Shown here in pieces: positions 63,720-64,000 of a stretch of DNA of 64,000 nt; the first letter of the stretch is position 1; every line of letters begins with the position of its first letter. Under the pieces are notes generated by a model. That model searched no databases. It saw only the letters and a list, made by a program, of their open reading frames with translations, and was not told the origin of the DNA. A program made the translations under genes and the position numbers. The DNA comes from an uncultured Bacteroidales bacterium (GTDB lineage Bacteria > Bacteroidota > Bacteroidia > Bacteroidales > Muribaculaceae), in the NCBI GenBank assembly GCA_902792895.1, contig CADBBK010000005.1, positions 1 to 64,000 on the forward strand, written 5' to 3'.

Positions 63720-64000
63720 ATGTCAGAATGGGATGATAAAATAAACAAACTCCTCGTCGAAGTCGACGCTTTGGACGACAACCCCGACAAGTCAGCACTC
63801 GATGCGCTATGGCTCAAAGTGTTGACAATCGCCACTGGAGTCCAGAATCCACCTGCCGAGGCCTTGGGAGAACTAGTAAACGATGTTCTGGACTGCTTGT
63901 CAGATGATGCTCTTGATTCATGCAGCGACCAGTTGGATGTGATATTTTCAAGGATTGAGGCATCTTATCAGAATTCTGACGGTGAATTAGCAAGCAATAT
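63720..64000 (+). CDS. Partial ORF, truncated by the window edge
   Basis: ATG 63720 opens a frame of 93 codons that is still open at the window end. The protein starts MSEWDDKINKLLVEVDAL and is acidic and probably helical, with no motif I recognise. Only 5 nt separate it from the fusion gene, so it is cotranscribed and shows that the cluster continues to the right. Confidence 0.65.
   Translation, partial: MSEWDDKINKLLVEVDALDDNPDKSALDALWLKVLTIATGVQNPPAEALGELVNDVLDCLSDDALDSCSDQLDVIFSRIEASYQNSDGELASN

Noticed and set aside
1..64000. CRISPR array
   Set aside because: No regularly spaced repeats of 23-47 nt with unique spacers were seen; the repeats present are short tandem or palindromic.

Overview
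The window looks like a chromosomal segment of a Bacteroidales bacterium, probably Prevotella- or Muribaculaceae-like. The grounds are: promoters of the Bacteroidetes form TTTG-N19/20-TAnnTTTG in front of many genes; a lipoprotein form of TamA (TamL) next to TamB; a GT3-type glycogen synthase; a class II ribonucleotide reductase; a DUF5686 outer-membrane protein; and secreted proteins ending in dockerin-like repeats. Genus assignment is inference; there is no rRNA gene in the window.

Positions 1-45,060 are mostly housekeeping. In order: tRNA-Gln cut by the left edge; a PreA-type dihydropyrimidine dehydrogenase with an extra N-terminal Fe-S segment; a LolC/E-like permease; a metallophosphoesterase fused to a PQQ-like propeller; lptB and udk (ATGA overlap); dnaK; a glycogen synthase-phosphorylase pair; tamB-tamL; a clpC homologue without the Clp N domain; a minus-strand run lptF/G, ribBA, HD hydrolase, secreted endonuclease, dockerin-like secreted protein; a DUF5686 protein; a short region of degenerate or orphan small ORFs (33.1-35.0 kb); dnaE, trxA, nrdJ; a small lipoprotein; a DUF1963 protein; and a GH29 alpha-L-fucosidase. 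Both dnaK and clpC are preceded by near-perfect sigma-54 (-24/-12) promoter motifs with nearby inverted repeats, unlike every other promoter seen here.

Positions 45,533-64,000 hold one long co-directional gene block that runs off the right edge and looks like an accessory system. It encodes: a polytopic membrane protein whose C-terminal half resembles SEDS (FtsW/RodA) proteins; a membrane/coiled-coil protein; a large P-loop GTPase-like protein; a 1,099-residue single-pass protein loosely resembling GTPase-associated (GAP1-type) proteins; a penicillin-binding-protein-like transpeptidase with SxxK and KTG motifs; a small membrane protein; a proline-rich protein; a BrxL-like AAA+ ATPase without the usual Lon protease domain; a fusion of a degenerate protein-kinase fold with a Ppx/GppA phosphatase fold; and a truncated small ORF. 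I cannot name a described system with this combination. It is the best candidate for an undescribed system here; a GTPase/kinase-controlled envelope or conflict (defence-like) system is inference.

Repeats are notable: three loci of TTAGGNN heptamers (one supplies the last codons of the fucosidase), a tandem 77/76-bp duplication upstream of the fucosidase, a perfect 21-bp inverted repeat between tamL and clpC, and a 66-bp palindromic insert flanked by an exact 18-bp direct repeat inside the accessory operon.
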